A stretch of 64,000 bases of DNA. Origin: Lachnospiraceae bacterium. GTDB taxonomy: Bacteria; Bacillota; Clostridia; Lachnospirales; Lachnospiraceae. Where the stretch lies: NCBI GenBank assembly GCA_900767585.1, contig CAAFZP010000129.1, positions 1-64,000 of the forward strand, written 5' to 3'. The notes beneath the pieces were generated by a model. It had not been told where the DNA came from. It saw nothing but the letters and a program-made list of their open reading frames with translations, and made no database searches. A program made the position numbers and the translations under genes. Below, in pieces: positions 63,216-64,000 of the stretch; position 1 is the stretch's first letter, and each line of letters starts with the position of its first letter.

Positions 63216-64000
63216 TTACTTTCCCCAGCTTGCGATTCGGAGCAGCACTTCCTTATCAAGTGGATATGGACATAGCGCCAGCTTCGCTTTGTTTTTAGCT
63301 ACAATATCGACAACCTGACGGATATTTTCTTCCGGCAGGATGCCGCAGTCACTCACAACCTGGAAGAAATCTGCGAATTCGTCTACCGAAGCAAACCCAA
63401 TGGTCGATAACAGGTATTCCTGATCTGTTATATCTGCTTCCCGGATATACCCCGGAAGGAAATAGCCGATTGCAATACCATGTGGCACGCCTAATTCATA
63501 CGTGATTGCATAACTTAAGCTATGCGGAATCGTCGTTCCCGTCTGCGCGATCGCCATACCTGCAAGTGTCGATGCCAACAGGAAATTGCTGTAATCTTCG
63601 TCTGTCATCTCCCGCATACCAAGCAGGGCGTCCTTGCTTCGCGCCCAGACCTTCAGTCCCTGGTCGACAAACATCCGACTGTAATCCGTTGCTGTGGTAT
63701 TAAGATAGCTTTCGATCATGTGTCCAAGCGCATCGATGGCAGTCTGTCCGATGACTTTCTTCGATGCAGTCTTCAGATATTTCGGATCTGCCAATGCAAG
63801 CACCGGGAATACACGGTGTGGCAACGATGCCTTTGTACGCTTCGCATGTACGGTAAGTACCGCGACTCCCGTTACCTCTGATCCGGTTCCACAGGTCGTC
63901 GGAATCGTCACAACCGGAAGTGCCTTTGTACATGCAACACTCTCATATAGATAATCCGCATCTTTCTCTGGATTGGCAAGCATAATCGCAATCGCCTTTG
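63216..64000 (-). CDS. Iron-containing alcohol dehydrogenase, N-terminus outside window
   Basis: The C-terminal 261 residues of a group III metal-dependent alcohol dehydrogenase; the frame stays open to the right edge (KAIAIMLANPEKD). Motifs include IPTTCGTGSEVTGVAVLT, DALGHMIESYLN (metal ligand His), GMAIAQTGTTIPHSLSYAI and GVPHGIAIGYFLP with further metal His residues. These enzymes interconvert alcohols and aldehydes with NAD(P)H. Substrate is not evident. The AIA stretch suggests that about 110 residues are missing. Confidence 0.92.
   Translation of the reverse strand, partial: KAIAIMLANPEKDADYLYESVACTKALPVVTIPTTCGTGSEVTGVAVLTVHAKRTKASLPHRVFPVLALADPKYLKTASKKVIGQTAIDALGHMIESYLNTTATDYSRMFVDQGLKVWARSKDALLGMREMTDEDYSNFLLASTLAGMAIAQTGTTIPHSLSYAITYELGVPHGIAIGYFLPGYIREADITDQEYLLSTIGFASVDEFADFFQVVSDCGILPEENIRQVVDIVAKNKAKLALCPYPLDKEVLLRIASWGK

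Overview
The window is a chromosomal segment of an anaerobic, gut-type Firmicute, most likely a Lachnospiraceae member. The assignment rests on moderate GC, strong AGGAGG ribosome sites, Firmicute-type promoters (TTGACA, 17 bp, TATAAT), DUF3793 beside a flavodoxin, a JetABC/Mks-type SMC locus and clostridial-type assimilatory sulfur metabolism. It cannot be placed to species from sequence alone. Nearly every gene is on the minus strand; the only confident plus-strand gene is the LacI-like/GGDEF protein at 54.7-57.0 kb. I saw no rRNA, tRNA, CRISPR array, insertion sequence or prophage.

Layout. (1) 0-4 kb: a cell-wall-like cassette, murT-gatD-ectB-alr, behind a strong promoter. The GatD protein has lost its glutaminase residues, and the neighbours make diaminobutyrate (EctB) and resemble an amino-acid racemase. 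(2) 4.2-7.1 kb: hemB and cobA/hemD, with a decayed hemL fragment fused onto the end of hemB. (3) 7.1-17.2 kb: an accessory block with a Fic protein, a metallo-beta-lactamase fold protein with an AraC regulator, a GNAT enzyme, the pantothenate importer pair yhdT-panF, two gene remnants, enolase, and an iron-type flavodoxin/DUF3793 pair. (4) 17.4-35.3 kb: a large sulfur assimilation region. It holds a SirC-HemC fusion, a DUF819 membrane protein, thioredoxin reductase and a CymR-like Rrf2 regulator. Next comes a sulfur-carrier homocysteine operon (metY, sulfite reductase, TusA-like, thioredoxin-like, hcyS, hcyF, hcyD), then cysN, cysD, aprB, aprA, the sulfate ABC transporter cysA/W/T/sbp, and cysK. 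(5) 35.4-42.8 kb: TgpA-like transglutaminase, DUF58 protein, MoxR ATPase and, at the head of the operon, a very large protein joining a sigma-factor-like N-terminus to a membrane segment and an extracellular domain. (6) 42.9-45.1 kb: malic enzyme and two small proteins. (7) 45.1-52.7 kb: jetA-jetB-jetC, a Wadjet/Mks-like SMC complex with no jetD, followed in the same transcription unit by an SPL-like radical SAM protein ending in a beta-clamp-type motif. (8) 52.9-64 kb: class II aldolase, a CarD-like regulator, the LacI-like/GGDEF protein, DUF951, a HAD phosphatase, a CBS-domain protein, DAHP synthase, an FtsX-type ABC exporter, a 330 bp inverted repeat and the end of an iron alcohol dehydrogenase.

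How it fits together. Sulfate is imported (Sbp-CysTWA), activated (CysDN), reduced to sulfite by an AprAB-type APS reductase and then to sulfide by a small siroheme sulfite reductase. Siroheme would come from HemB, HemC, HemD, CobA and SirC. Sulfide is then fixed either by CysK into cysteine or, through a thiocarboxylated HcyS carrier and MetY, into homocysteine. A shared palindrome, CCTA-N9-TAGG, overlaps the promoters of both metY and cysK and is a good candidate operator for the Rrf2 regulator encoded in the cluster. The most unusual systems are the murT-gatD-ectB-alr cassette, the jetD-less SMC locus with its radical SAM partner, and the membrane-tethered sigma-like protein.
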